From: Methylomicrobium lacus_A | GTDB lineage: Bacteria > Pseudomonadota > Gammaproteobacteria > Methylococcales > Methylomonadaceae | DNA length: 64,000 nucleotides | NCBI RefSeq assembly: GCF_041897535.1 | Contig: NZ_CP169217.1 | Location: 2,728,001-2,792,000, forward strand | Direction: 5' to 3' | Shown: positions 18,187 to 28,486 of the stretch, in pieces | Numbering within the stretch: position 1 is the stretch's first letter | Layout: the number at the start of each line of letters is the position of its first letter | Notes under the pieces: model-generated | Databases searched by the model: none | What the model was told of the DNA's origin: nothing | Seen by the model: the letters and a program-made list of their open reading frames with translations, nothing else | Program-made: the position numbers and the translations under genes

Positions 18187-19038
18187 ATGTCCTCACCACT
18201 CACCGTCACCGATCACAGCCGGGACAGCGCCGGATTGACCTATGTTTACCCGGTCTTGTCCCGGCGCGCGGGCGGCTTGTCGATCGGCATCAATTTCAAT
18301 ACGAACAACGCCTGCAATTGGCAATGCATCTATTGCCAGGTGCCGGATCTGACCCTCGGCGCCGCGCCCGAACTGGATTTCGGCTTGCTCGAAGCCGAAT
18401 TGCGCGGTTTCCTGGCTCAGGTGCAGTCGGGCGATTTCTACCGGCGATTTGCGGTGCCCGAGGCGCAACGGGTGATCAAGGATATTGCCATTTCGGGCAA
18501 CGGCGAGCCGACCAGCGTGCCGCGCTTTGCCGATGCGGTCGAACTGATCGGCGACATCGCGACATCGGCAGGCGTGTTGCCTGGCAGCCGCTATGTGTTG
18601 ATCACGAACGGCAGCCTGGTGCATCAGCCGAAGGTTCAGGAAGGCCTGAAAATGCTGAATCGGTTCGGCGGCGAAGTCTGGTTTAAACTGGACAGCGCGA
18701 CCGCAGAGGGCCGGCGGCTGATCAACAAGGCCGGGCAAAGCATCGACGCGAGCCTGAATAACCTGATTCTGGCGTCAGGCTGTTGCCGGACCAAGGTGCA
18801 GGTCTGTCTGGTCGACATCGACGGTCAGGGATTTGTCGAACAGGAAAGGCGGGCGTTGCTGGATGCGCTGGCGATCGCGAAGCAAAAAGGGGATCTACGC
18901 GAGGTCATGCTTTATACCTTGGCCCGTCCCTCCCTGCAGCCCGAAGCGGGGCGGCTCGGCAAAATGCCGGAGCCGGTGATGCGGGCGTTTGCGGACGACC
19001 TGCGCCAGCTGGGCTTCGAGGCCTCGGTCAGTCTGTAA
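18187..19038 (+). CDS. Radical SAM protein
   Basis: A 283-residue radical SAM enzyme. The iron-sulfur motif CNWQCIYC (CxxxCxxC, about residues 41-48) follows GLSIGINFNTNNACN. The GNGEPTSV stretch (about 101-108) is the GGE-like SAM-contacting motif, and LITNGSL is the next conserved strand. The layout recalls the TYW1/MoaA-like subgroup of short, stand-alone radical SAM proteins, but the substrate is not identifiable. It follows the coiled-coil gene by 47 bases, and its end overlaps the convergent response regulator gene by 11 bases. Confidence 0.85.
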   Translation: MSSPLTVTDHSRDSAGLTYVYPVLSRRAGGLSIGINFNTNNACNWQCIYCQVPDLTLGAAPELDFGLLEAELRGFLAQVQSGDFYRRFAVPEAQRVIKDIAISGNGEPTSVPRFADAVELIGDIATSAGVLPGSRYVLITNGSLVHQPKVQEGLKMLNRFGGEVWFKLDSATAEGRRLINKAGQSIDASLNNLILASGCCRTKVQVCLVDIDGQGFVEQERRALLDALAIAKQKGDLREVMLYTLARPSLQPEAGRLGKMPEPVMRAFADDLRQLGFEASVSL

Positions 19039-21154
19039 GCGGCGTCCCGATCGCCGTGCCGGCTTGCAGAGGATGGCTTGCCGGATATAGGAATAATTTT
19101 TCCACGTCCTCCGGCGTCAGCGCTTTGGCAAAATGGTAGCCCTGTCCATACTGGCATCCCCAGGCCAGAAGCCGCTCGGCTTGGTCGGCGGTTTCGATGC
19201 CTTCGGCCACGACCTCTTTTCCCAGCTCGCCCGCCAACGACAGAATCGCCCGCACGATTGCGCTCTTTTCGCTGGCCGCATCGGCGATCGGCTGCACAAA
19301 GCTGCGGTCGATTTTGACCACATCGATCGGCGGATGGTGCAGCATGTTCAGGGAGGAGTAGCCGGTGCCGAAATCATCGAGGTGCAATTGCACGCCTAGT
19401 GCGTCGAGTTCGGCCAGGATGCGCGCCGCCGTCGCGTGATCCGCGATCACTTCCTCAGAAACTTCCAGGCACAGGCAGCGGGCTTCGAGCCCGCTGGATG
19501 CCAAGGCACGCGTGACCAGTTCGTGCAGCGAGGGATACAGAAACTGCGTCTGCGACAGATTCACCGCGACCGTCAGCGCGGTGTTCGCGGTCTGTTTTTG
19601 CCAAGCCCTAAGCTGCCTGCAGGATTCCTTCAGCACCCATTCGCTGATTCTGGCCAAAAGGCCGGTTTCTTCGGCCAGCGCCAGAAAATCGGCGGGCGCG
19701 AGCAGGCCGCGCTCGGGATGCTGCCAGCGCAGCAAGGTCTCAAAGCCATGCAGGCTGCCGCTGGCGAGTGACACGATCGGTTGATAATAAAGCTGAAATT
19801 CCTTGCGTTCGACCGCTCGGCGCAGGTCGGTTTCCAGTTGCAGTAACTGCAAGGCGCGCTGATGCAGCGCCGTATCGAACACGCTGAAGCGTCCGCGTCC
19901 CTCGGTCTTGGCCTGATTCAGTGCCGCATCGGCATCGCGCAATATCTCTTCCGGCCGTTCGTAGCGCGGTGCGTTCAAGGCGATGCCGATGCTGGCCGAA
20001 GTAAACACGTCCAGCCCGTCGACGGTAATGGCTTTGGCCATTTTTTTCAGGATACGATTCGCCACATGGATCGCGTCCAAAATATCATCGATGCAACTGA
20101 GCAGAATCACAAACTCATCGCCGCCCAGGCGGGCCAGGGTGTCTTCGCCGCGCAAGTGCTCGCCGAGGCGCTGTGCCGCGGTGATCAGTACCTGGTCGCC
20201 GAACAGATGGCCGAGGCTGTCGTTGATGATCTTGAAGCGGTCGAGGTCGATATATAGCACCGCAAAGCGGTATTCAGGATGCCTTTTGGCCAGCTCGAAA
20301 GCGATCGCCAGACGGTCTGCAAACAGCGCCCGGTTCGGCAGCCCGGTCAAAGGGTCATGGGCGGCGAGGTGGCGCAGTTTATCTTCCACGCATTTGCGCG
20401 CGGTGATGTCGCGGAAAATGATCACGACGCCGGTTACGTTGTCGTCTTCATCGCGGATCGGCGCGGCGCTGTCGTCGACAGGAATATCCCTTCCTTCCCG
20501 GGTGATCAACACGGTATCGGGTTCCAGTTCGATGATCAGATGATCATCCAGCACCCGCTCGACCAGACTGTCCACTCTTTCGCGCGTCTTCATGTCGACG
20601 AGGCGCAACACCTCGGTAAACGGCCGGCCCAGCGCCTCGGCTTGCGGCCAGCCGGTCAGGACTTCCGCAACCCGGTTCATAAAGGTGATGGTGCCGTCCA
20701 TATCGGTCGCGATGACGCCGTCGCCGATACTCATCAAGGTGGTGGACAGCCAGCGCTCCATTTGTTTGAGCTGGAATTCGGAACGGTGCCGGTACAGGGC
20801 GATGTCGATCGCGATCTGCAATTCGCGTTCCTCGAACGGTTTCAGCACATAGCCGTAGGGCTCGGTGATTTTCGCCCGGCTCAGCGTCGCTTCATCGGAA
20901 TGGGCGGTCAGGAAAACGACCGGCAGGCGGTCGCGCCGGCGGATTTCTTCGGCCGCGGCGATGCCGTCCATGTCGCCGTTCAAATGAATGTCCATCAAGA
21001 CCAGATCCGGCCGCAGCACCGACACCTGCTCCAGGGCAACTTCCGCCGAGGTCACGAACAGCGGTACATCGTATCCCAGTTTGATCAAGGTCCTTTGAAT
21101 GTCCTGGGCAATGATGACTTCATCCTCGACCACCATGATACGCGCGTTAGACAT
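19028..21154 (-). CDS. Response regulator with PAS, GGDEF and EAL domains
   Basis: A 708-residue cyclic-di-GMP regulator. The receiver domain (1-120) has the phospho-acceptor Asp55 in LVLMDIHL and Lys105 in VLKPF. A PAS domain follows (about 130-255). The GGDEF domain has an intact GGDEF at 344-348. In the EAL domain the signature is ETL (472-474) instead of EAL, but NLS, EVSEE, DDFGTGYSS, KIDRSF, EGIET and QGY are kept. Cyclase activity is likely; phosphodiesterase activity is probable. It overlaps the upstream histidine kinase gene by 8 bases, so it is very likely that kinase's partner. Confidence 0.92.
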   Translation of the reverse strand: MSNARIMVVEDEVIIAQDIQRTLIKLGYDVPLFVTSAEVALEQVSVLRPDLVLMDIHLNGDMDGIAAAEEIRRRDRLPVVFLTAHSDEATLSRAKITEPYGYVLKPFEERELQIAIDIALYRHRSEFQLKQMERWLSTTLMSIGDGVIATDMDGTITFMNRVAEVLTGWPQAEALGRPFTEVLRLVDMKTRERVDSLVERVLDDHLIIELEPDTVLITREGRDIPVDDSAAPIRDEDDNVTGVVIIFRDITARKCVEDKLRHLAAHDPLTGLPNRALFADRLAIAFELAKRHPEYRFAVLYIDLDRFKIINDSLGHLFGDQVLITAAQRLGEHLRGEDTLARLGGDEFVILLSCIDDILDAIHVANRILKKMAKAITVDGLDVFTSASIGIALNAPRYERPEEILRDADAALNQAKTEGRGRFSVFDTALHQRALQLLQLETDLRRAVERKEFQLYYQPIVSLASGSLHGFETLLRWQHPERGLLAPADFLALAEETGLLARISEWVLKESCRQLRAWQKQTANTALTVAVNLSQTQFLYPSLHELVTRALASSGLEARCLCLEVSEEVIADHATAARILAELDALGVQLHLDDFGTGYSSLNMLHHPPIDVVKIDRSFVQPIADAASEKSAIVRAILSLAGELGKEVVAEGIETADQAERLLAWGCQYGQGYHFAKALTPEDVEKLFLYPASHPLQAGTAIGTPLTD

Positions 21155-24100
21155 GATTATTATTCTTCTTCTTGGGTATAAAAATTGAGAAAACGGCGCT
21201 CGGCCGGCGCTGAACCGTCAAGCGGCCATTGAGTTGCAAGACGAAAGATTGCACCAGATGCAGTCCCATCGATGACGGCCGTTCGATGTCCACCTGGTCC
21301 GGAATGCCCTGGCCGTTGTCGCCGACTTCGAGGGTCAGGCCGCCGTCCTCCGCGGCAGCCATCGTCACCCACAGGGTGGCGGCTGACGCATTGCCGGAAG
21401 CCGGAAAAGCGTGCTTGATACTGTTCGCCACCAGTTCGCTGATGATCAAGCCGAGCGGCACGGCCTGGTCAATTTCGAGCGTGATGGCCGGGATGTCGAC
21501 CCTGATCGAAACCAGGGACGGTGCCTGGGCATGGGAGCGACGGATGTAACTGACCAGATTGGCGATGTATTCCGCGACATTGATGCTGGACAGTCCGCTG
21601 GACTGATAGAGTTGTTCGTGCACCAGCGCCATCGAGCGCACCCGCCGCTGGCTGTCCAAAAACAAATCGCGGGCGGCGGGATCGCTGAGGGTGTCGGCCT
21701 GCAGGCGCAGCAGGCTCGCAATGACCTGCAGATTGTTCTTGACCCGGTGATGGATCTCCTTCAGCAGCACCTCTTTTTCGTGCAGGGACGCGGCGATACG
21801 GGCCTCGCTCAGTTTGCGTTCGGTGATGTCGCGGGCTATCGCATAGATCGTGCCGCTAGGGGCCGGTTGCGAGGTCCAGCCGAACCATTTGTAGGAACCG
21901 TCTTTACAGAGGTAGCGGTTCTCGTAGCGGACGGTCGGCACGCCCTCTGCGAGCTTTGCCATTTCCGCCAGCGTGGCGACCATATCGTCCGGATGCACGA
22001 ACGCCAGGATCGGCCGGCTGGTCAATTCCGAGTGCGTATAGCCCAGCGTGGTTTCGAAGGAAGGATTCAGGCGGTGGAAATAGCCGTCGGTGCCGACGAT
22101 GCAGATCATGTCCACCGACATATTGAAAAAGCGCTCGACCTCGGCTTCGGCGCGCTGGCGTTCGGTCAGCTCGCTTTTCAGCAGCGCATTGGCGACTTCG
22201 AGTTCCTGGGTGCGGAGCGCGACCCTGAGTTCCAGTTGCGCGTTCAGCGTCAGGATTTGTTCTTCGGTATGCTTGCGCGCGGTGATATCGCGGGTGACTT
22301 TCGCAAAACCGCGCAGGCGCCCGGTCGAATCGCGCAGCGCGGTCAGGATCACGCTGGCCCAGTAACGGGAACCGTTCTTTCTGACCCGCAAGCCTTCTTC
22401 TTCAAAGCGGCCATAGTCGGTCGCGGCTTCGAGTTCGCGGTCGGGCTTTTGGGCTTCGACATCCTCTTCGGTATAGAAACGCGACAGATGCTGGCCGATG
22501 ATCTCGTTGGCGTCGTAACCGGTGATGCGTTTCGCGCCGACATTCCAGCTGACCACCCTGCCTTCGGTGTCGAGCATGAAAATCGCATAGTCCTGCACCC
22601 CTTCGACCAATAGGCGGAGCCGCTCCTCGCTTTCACGGGAAGCGGCCTCGGCGCGCTTGCGCGCGGTGATGTCGACGATGGCCGCGAGCACAAACGGTCC
22701 TTCGTCGGTTCTGAGCGGGTTCAGGCCGATCTCGACGGGAAACTCCGAGCCGTCCCTATGCAGGCCATAAAGGTCGCGCCCGTCGCTCATCAGGCGCGCT
22801 TCCGGATGATCAAAGAAGTGCCTGCGCTGCAAGGGATGCAATGCGCGGAAGCGTTCGGGCAGCAAATTCTCGACCGTCAGGCCGAGCAATTCGTTGCGTT
22901 CATAGCCGAATAAAATCTCGGTCTGGGTGTTGACCAAGACAATTTCGCCCTCGGCGTTGACCATGATCATCGCGGTGGGCGCCGATTCAATCACCGCGCG
23001 AAACCGCGCCTCGAGCCGTTTGCGGTCGTGAATGTTGCGGCTGACGGTGGCCCAGCCGGTGATCGCTCCGTTCGCATCGCGCAGATTGAAAACGTTATAG
23101 AGCATCCAGATGGCATCTCCGGTCTTGAAATGGCGGAAGCGAATTTCGACTTCGGCATGTCCTTCCCGCATCACCCGCGGAAAAAACTCGTCGGTGATGA
23201 AGGCCTGATCCTCGGGAAAGAAGTAATCCTGGACTCGCACCCTCTGGGCGTCGGCAAGGCTTTCGTGGCCGACCAGGCGCATGCCGGCCGGGTTCACATA
23301 GAAGGGTTTGAAGTCGGTGTCGCACATGCCGATGAATTCAAAGCTGCCGTCGGCGAGCGCGACGAAGCGGTTGCGGTCTTCCTCGGTCCGCTTGCGCTCG
23401 GTAATATCGACGAGGGTGATCAGCAGCCTGTCGCCTTCTCGGGTTGCTAGCGGCGTCAGATCCATCTCGACCGGAAACTCCGAGCCGTCCTGGCGCACGC
23501 CGGATAGTTCGTATTCCGGGCGGTTGGTCTGTGACCTCAGGACGGCGGCGCAGGCATCCTGAAGCCAGGCGCGGTCGCCGCTTTGCCGTGGTTTGAGTCG
23601 TGTTTCGGCTGGAAGGCCCGGCAACTGGCCGGCCGCAAACCCGAATAGCGTGTCGGCCCGCCGGTTTGCCAGCCTGATGCGGCCGTCCGGGTCGGTCATT
23701 AGTACGCCGTTCGGGGAGGCGTCGACGAGGAGGCGGAAACGCTCCTCGCTTGCGCGCAAAGCGGCAAAGGTGGCCTCGCGCCCGGCGTCGGCCCGGTTAA
23801 GCAGGCCGACGGTCCAGTAGATCAGGCCGCTGAAGACCACGATATGAAACGTGGTAAACAGCGCCCAGCCAAAATCGGCGCCATAGAAGCCGGCGTGCAG
23901 GCCCGCCAGTTGCAGCCAGCCGACCGTAAACGGAAATAAAACGGCCGCCGGCAGCAGTCGCCGCGCCATGAGGCCGCCGGCCAGCGGCGAGGTCAGGCGG
24001 GACAGGAAGGGTTCCGGCCGCGCCGACACAATCCCCAGGGCCAGAATGAATAACAGCGCCGCGGTATGCAGCGCAATCGAGGCATACGGTTCGATCTGAT

Positions 24101-24647
24101 AAAGCGCAGAGACGCCGTAGGCATAGCCGACCAGGGCAAGCAGACAAACCAACAGTGCCTGCAAGGCCAGAAGGGGGGCGAGACAGGCTACTTTGGCATC
24201 CAGAGTCATCAGCGCGATACCTGTCAGCAGCAGGCAGAAGGCTGTGCTCGGCGCCGGGCGCCCCGGATAAAGCCCGTCGTCCGCCAATACCGAATCGCGG
24301 AAAAACCAGAGGTCGAGGCCAAAATTAAACTCGGTCTCATATTCCAGCAGGACGAGACTGCCGGTCAGTGCGACTCCTGCCGAGCAGGCCAACCCGAGTC
24401 TTCGTCGAAGCGCGCCGCCGTCCTGCCGCAGCAGCCAAAGTCCGGCTCCGGCCAACAACAGGCTCACGGCCGTTAGTGGCTTCATCGTTGCCCAGCCGGG
24501 CGAAATTTCCTTTAACGCCGGCACATTCCAAATCCAGCCGCCGAGCACCAGCAGGCTGGACAGCATCACCAGGCCGGCGGCGCAGGCCGCAAATCCAGCG
24601 GGCATGGTGGCAGTATGAATGGCAGGGCGGCTGGAAGGATGCGGCAT
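21147..24647 (-). CDS. Membrane sensor histidine kinase with multiple PAS domains (HisKA_2 type)
   Basis: A 1166-residue kinase. The N-terminal 280 residues hold about eight transmembrane helices of a MASE-like sensor. Then come at least five PAS/PAC units (about 305-425, 430-550, 553-675, 680-805, 850-960), with GWATVSRNIHDRKR-like PAC ends, and a short coiled coil. The kinase core has the HisKA_2 H-box KEIHHRVKNNLQVIASLLRL and an ATPase domain with ELVANSIKHAF and GDNGQGIPD. It autophosphorylates on the H-box His and is expected to phosphorylate the downstream RR-GGDEF-EAL protein. The signal is unknown; many PAS domains suggest redox or small ligands. Confidence 0.92.
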   Translation of the reverse strand: MPHPSSRPAIHTATMPAGFAACAAGLVMLSSLLVLGGWIWNVPALKEISPGWATMKPLTAVSLLLAGAGLWLLRQDGGALRRRLGLACSAGVALTGSLVLLEYETEFNFGLDLWFFRDSVLADDGLYPGRPAPSTAFCLLLTGIALMTLDAKVACLAPLLALQALLVCLLALVGYAYGVSALYQIEPYASIALHTAALLFILALGIVSARPEPFLSRLTSPLAGGLMARRLLPAAVLFPFTVGWLQLAGLHAGFYGADFGWALFTTFHIVVFSGLIYWTVGLLNRADAGREATFAALRASEERFRLLVDASPNGVLMTDPDGRIRLANRRADTLFGFAAGQLPGLPAETRLKPRQSGDRAWLQDACAAVLRSQTNRPEYELSGVRQDGSEFPVEMDLTPLATREGDRLLITLVDITERKRTEEDRNRFVALADGSFEFIGMCDTDFKPFYVNPAGMRLVGHESLADAQRVRVQDYFFPEDQAFITDEFFPRVMREGHAEVEIRFRHFKTGDAIWMLYNVFNLRDANGAITGWATVSRNIHDRKRLEARFRAVIESAPTAMIMVNAEGEIVLVNTQTEILFGYERNELLGLTVENLLPERFRALHPLQRRHFFDHPEARLMSDGRDLYGLHRDGSEFPVEIGLNPLRTDEGPFVLAAIVDITARKRAEAASRESEERLRLLVEGVQDYAIFMLDTEGRVVSWNVGAKRITGYDANEIIGQHLSRFYTEEDVEAQKPDRELEAATDYGRFEEEGLRVRKNGSRYWASVILTALRDSTGRLRGFAKVTRDITARKHTEEQILTLNAQLELRVALRTQELEVANALLKSELTERQRAEAEVERFFNMSVDMICIVGTDGYFHRLNPSFETTLGYTHSELTSRPILAFVHPDDMVATLAEMAKLAEGVPTVRYENRYLCKDGSYKWFGWTSQPAPSGTIYAIARDITERKLSEARIAASLHEKEVLLKEIHHRVKNNLQVIASLLRLQADTLSDPAARDLFLDSQRRVRSMALVHEQLYQSSGLSSINVAEYIANLVSYIRRSHAQAPSLVSIRVDIPAITLEIDQAVPLGLIISELVANSIKHAFPASGNASAATLWVTMAAAEDGGLTLEVGDNGQGIPDQVDIERPSSMGLHLVQSFVLQLNGRLTVQRRPSAVFSIFIPKKKNNNHV

Positions 24648-24992
24648 GATTCGAATGGCGGTTGGCTGAAAGCGGCCGCGTTAAAAGCAATGGATCGGTT
24701 TTGGTTTGGGGTCGACACAGTATAATGGATAACTAAGAATTTTCTAATAAACCGCAAATGCGCCGGCAAAAGCCGGAAATAGGGCGCGACGAAGGTTTGG
24801 CCCAACAGGCAAAAACTCTCCGTGGTGAACAATTTTTATGCAGAATTCCTCCCGCGCGCTGTTTTTTTCGGCCGTATTCTGCGGGATGGTTTGAGCGAAT
24901 TCGTTGACGCACTTCCGCCGAAGCAACATTCGCCGCGAATATAATTAGCTATGGCGGGCATTATCGGTTACAATTGTGTGTTCATTTTACGT

Positions 24993-25077
24993 GCGAATGT
25001 GGCGGAACTGGTAGACGCGCTGGATTTAGGTTCCAGTGGGGCAGCCTGTGAGAGTTCGAGTCTCTCCATTCGCACCA
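24993..25077 (+). tRNA. tRNA-Leu (anticodon UAG)
   Basis: An 85-base tRNA including the encoded CCA end. The acceptor arm GCGAATG pairs with CATTCGC. The anticodon stem CTGGA/TCCAG encloses loop TTTAGGT, giving anticodon TAG (UAG). A long variable arm fits the class II tRNA-Leu. The T arm GAGAGTTCGAGTCTCTC is intact. A TACAAT -10-like hexamer lies at 24969-24974. Confidence 0.97.
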
Positions 25078-25173
25078 TTTATTCAATAAGAAGCAGTCGT
25101 TCCAGGCTGACTTTTCCGTTCTAAGCCGCAAGGCGCTCTAAAATTCGTATTCCAAACAAGTTGAGGTAAAGAA

Positions 25174-26475
25174 ATGCAGGTTTCTGTCGAAAAGACATCA
25201 GAATTAAGCAGAAAAATGATTGTAAGCGTGGCTGAAGACGTCGTTCAGCAGAAAGTTGCGGAGCGCTTAAAGTCATTATCTAAGAATGTTAAGATTGATG
25301 GTTTTCGGCCCGGCAAGGCGCCACAGCAAGTGATCAACAAACTGTACGGCGAGCGGGTGCGCGGCGAAGTGACCGGCGACCTGATCCAGAGCACTTATTT
25401 TGAAGCCCTGACCAAAGAGCAGCTGAGACCGGCCGGCTACCCCAACATTCATTCGGCCGACGATAGCGAAGGTTTTAAATACACCGCCGAATTCGAGGTA
25501 TATCCCGAAATTTCTCTTGACGGCGTCAACGGCATGGAAGTCAAGCGCCCGGTTGCCGCAGTGACCGAGAGCGACGTCGATGCGATGATCGAAAAGCTGC
25601 GCACTCGGCAAAAGACCTGGCAAACCGTCGAGCGTGCGTCGCAGGCGCAGGACCGCATCACGATCTCCTTTTCCGGCAGCGTCGACGGCGAAAACTTCAC
25701 CGACGGCAAGGTCGAGGAATATCCGGTCGAGATCGGCGCAGGCCAAATGATCCCCGGCTTTGAAGACAGCCTGATCGGCCTGGCCGCAGGCGCGCAAAAA
25801 ACGTTTACCGCGACCTTCCCCGAAAACTACGGCAAAGACACGCTGGCCGGCAAAGCGGCCGAGTTCGAAGTCGAAGTGGTCAAGGTCGAAGCGTCGGTGC
25901 TGCCTGAAGTCGATGCGGACTTCATCAAGAAGCACGGTATCGAAGACGGCGACGTGGCGGCTTTCCGCGACGACATCCGCAACACGATGGAACGCCAGCT
26001 GGCGCAAGCCTTGGCGGCCCGCCTGAAAAATACCGTGATGGATGCGCTGTACGGCGCGGTGCCGGTCACGGTGCCGAATGCCTTGATTGACAGCGAAATC
26101 GAAAATCTGATGGCGCCTTACAAGGAAAACGCGAAGAAAAGAAAGGTCAAATTCGAAGACCTGGAGCTGCCGAAAGACCTGTTCGAAGAACAAGCCAAGC
26201 GCCGCGTCGCGGTCGGCCTGATTCTGGCCGAAGTGATCGACCAGGGCGAAATCAAGCTGGACAATGACCGCGTCCGCAGCACGATCGAGGAGATGTCGCA
26301 AAACTATGAGCATCCTCAGGACGTGATCAACTGGTATTATGCGGACGAGAAAAGACTGGACGACGTCAAGAACATGGTGCTGGAAGATCAGGCCGTGGAC
26401 TGGCTCGTCGCCAAGGCCAAGGTTCAGGACGAAGCCCTGAGCTTTTATGATTTGATGGACAATCAAGCACGGTAA
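25174..26475 (+). CDS. tig: Trigger factor, ribosome-associated chaperone and prolyl isomerase
   Basis: A 433-residue trigger factor of normal length. The ribosome-binding signature is FRPGKAPQQVI (about residues 45-55). The FKBP-type isomerase domain lies around 150-240 (DRITISFSGSVDGENF, MIPGFEDSLIG), and the long helical C-domain follows. It binds near the peptide exit tunnel and assists folding of new chains. It is the first gene of tig-clpP-clpX, with clpP 6 bases downstream, linking folding and proteolysis. Confidence 0.97.
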   Translation: MQVSVEKTSELSRKMIVSVAEDVVQQKVAERLKSLSKNVKIDGFRPGKAPQQVINKLYGERVRGEVTGDLIQSTYFEALTKEQLRPAGYPNIHSADDSEGFKYTAEFEVYPEISLDGVNGMEVKRPVAAVTESDVDAMIEKLRTRQKTWQTVERASQAQDRITISFSGSVDGENFTDGKVEEYPVEIGAGQMIPGFEDSLIGLAAGAQKTFTATFPENYGKDTLAGKAAEFEVEVVKVEASVLPEVDADFIKKHGIEDGDVAAFRDDIRNTMERQLAQALAARLKNTVMDALYGAVPVTVPNALIDSEIENLMAPYKENAKKRKVKFEDLELPKDLFEEQAKRRVAVGLILAEVIDQGEIKLDNDRVRSTIEEMSQNYEHPQDVINWYYADEKRLDDVKNMVLEDQAVDWLVAKAKVQDEALSFYDLMDNQAR

Positions 26476-26481
26476 TACAGC

Positions 26482-27114
26482 ATGTTCAAGCAACAGATGA
26501 TCAATCCGGCGATGACGATAGAAGCGGCGGGCGGCCTGGTGCCGATCGTCGTCGAGCAGACGGCGCGCGGCGAACGCTCTTTCGACATCTATTCCCGCCT
26601 CTTGAAGGAGCGCGTGATTTTTCTGGTTGGCCAGGTCGAAGACTACATGGCCAACCTGGTCGTCGCGCAGCTCTTGTTCCTGGAATCGGAAAACCCGGAC
26701 AAGGACATTCATCTGTATATCAACTCGCCCGGCGGTTCGGTGACCGCCGGCATGTCGATCTATGACACGATGCAGTTTATCAAGCCCGATGTCAGCACGA
26801 TGTGCATCGGCCAAGCCGCTAGCATGGGGGCCTTGCTGTTGACCGGCGGCGCGAAAGGCAAGCGCTATTGCTTGCCGCATTCGAGGATGATGATCCACCA
26901 GCCGCTGGGCGGCTTTCAGGGGCAGGCATCGGATATCGCGATACATGCGCAGGAGATTCTGTCCGTGCGTGACAAGCTGAATAAAATCATGGCGCAGCAC
27001 ACCGGCCAGCCGATCGAAAAGATTCAGGTCGACACCGATCGGGATAATTTTATGAACGCCGAGGAAGCGGTCAATTATGGTTTGATCGACAAGGTCTTGA
27101 CCAGCCGGTTGTAA
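26482..27114 (+). CDS. clpP: ATP-dependent Clp protease proteolytic subunit
   Basis: A 210-residue serine peptidase with the catalytic triad visible: Ser in GQAASMGALLL, His in SRMMIHQPLGG and Asp in the VDTDRDNFM region. Length and motifs match ClpP of proteobacteria, including a short N-terminal propeptide-like segment. It forms the two-ring 14-mer chamber that degrades proteins unfolded by ClpX, encoded just downstream. Confidence 0.98.
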   Translation: MFKQQMINPAMTIEAAGGLVPIVVEQTARGERSFDIYSRLLKERVIFLVGQVEDYMANLVVAQLLFLESENPDKDIHLYINSPGGSVTAGMSIYDTMQFIKPDVSTMCIGQAASMGALLLTGGAKGKRYCLPHSRMMIHQPLGGFQGQASDIAIHAQEILSVRDKLNKIMAQHTGQPIEKIQVDTDRDNFMNAEEAVNYGLIDKVLTSRL

Positions 27115-27209
27115 AAACCATAGAAAATAGTTTTTTTTCCGAGGGTTTCGGGATATTCTTTGCTTAATGCAAATAATCCTTAGGCTTTGGGATAGTTTCG
27201 GGTACCGAT

Positions 27210-28484
27210 ATGAGTAATGACAAAAGGGGCAAAGACGAGGACAAACTGCTGTATTGTTCTTTTTGCGGGAAAAGCCAGCACGAAGTCCGCAAGCTGATTG
27301 CGGGGCCTTCGGTGTATGTCTGTGACGAATGCGTCGAGCTTTGCAACGACATCATCAAGGACGAATTGCAGGAAGAGACCTCTGCTTTTAAGAATGGCCA
27401 CCTGCCGAAACCGAAAGAGATCAAGAAGGAGCTCGATGCCTATGTGATCGGCCAGGAGCGCGCGAAAAAGATCCTGGCAGTCGCGGTTTACAATCACTAC
27501 AAGCGCCTTCGGAATAAAAACAAAAAGGACGGCGTCGAGCTCGGCAAGAGCAATATTTTGCTGATCGGACCGACCGGTTCCGGCAAGACCCTGCTCGCCG
27601 AAACCTTGGCCCGCCTGCTCGACGTGCCGTTCACGATCGCCGACGCGACGACCTTGACCGAAGCGGGTTATGTCGGCGAGGATGTCGAAAACATCATCCT
27701 GAAGATATTGCAGAAATGCGATTACGACGTCGAAAAGGCCGAAACCGGCATCGTCTACATCGACGAAATCGACAAGATCTCGCGCAAATCGGACAATCCG
27801 TCGATCACCCGCGACGTGTCCGGCGAAGGCGTGCAGCAGGCGCTGTTGAAACTGATCGAAGGCACGGTCGCCTCGGTGCCTCCGCAAGGCGGTCGCAAGC
27901 ATCCGCAGCAGGAGTTTTTGCAGGTCAATACCGCGAACATCCTGTTCATCGTCGGCGGCGCCTTCGCGGGCCTCGACCGGGTGATCAAGGCACGTTCCGA
28001 GAAGGGCGGCATCGGTTTCGCGGCCGAAGTCAAGTCGAAGGACGACAAGAAAAATATCGGCGAGTTGTTTTCCGAGGTCGAGGCCGAGGATTTGATCAAA
28101 TACGGCCTGATTCCTGAATTCGTCGGTCGTCTGCCGGTCGTCGCGACCCTGGAGGAACTCGACGAAGATGCGCTGGTGCAAATTTTGACCGAGCCGAAAA
28201 ACGCGTTGGTCAAGCAATACCAGCACCTGTTCGAGATGGAAGGCGCCGAGCTCGAATTCCGCACCGAGTCGCTGCGCGCAATCGCACGCAAGTCGATGGA
28301 ACGCAAGACTGGCGCGCGCGGTCTTCGCACGATCGTCGAAAATGTGCTGCTGAACACGATGTACGACCTGCCTTCGGAGGAAGACATCTGCAAGGTTGTG
28401 ATCGACGAAAACGTGATTCGCGGCGAATCCGAACCGATATTGGTTTACAAGTCGGATCTCAAAAAGGCTTCCTCGGAAGTCTGA
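27210..28484 (+). CDS. clpX: ATP-dependent Clp protease ATPase subunit
   Basis: A 424-residue AAA+ unfoldase. The N-terminal zinc-binding domain has CSFCGKSQ then CDECVELC. Walker A is GPTGSGKT, Walker B is IVYIDEID, followed by sensor and arginine-finger regions and the IGF-like loop segment typical of ClpP docking (EKGGIGFAAEV). It recognises tagged substrates and feeds them into ClpP. Last gene of the tig-clpP-clpX group, followed closely by a strong terminator. Confidence 0.98.
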   Translation: MSNDKRGKDEDKLLYCSFCGKSQHEVRKLIAGPSVYVCDECVELCNDIIKDELQEETSAFKNGHLPKPKEIKKELDAYVIGQERAKKILAVAVYNHYKRLRNKNKKDGVELGKSNILLIGPTGSGKTLLAETLARLLDVPFTIADATTLTEAGYVGEDVENIILKILQKCDYDVEKAETGIVYIDEIDKISRKSDNPSITRDVSGEGVQQALLKLIEGTVASVPPQGGRKHPQQEFLQVNTANILFIVGGAFAGLDRVIKARSEKGGIGFAAEVKSKDDKKNIGELFSEVEAEDLIKYGLIPEFVGRLPVVATLEELDEDALVQILTEPKNALVKQYQHLFEMEGAELEFRTESLRAIARKSMERKTGARGLRTIVENVLLNTMYDLPSEEDICKVVIDENVIRGESEPILVYKSDLKKASSEV

Positions 28485-28486
28485 GC

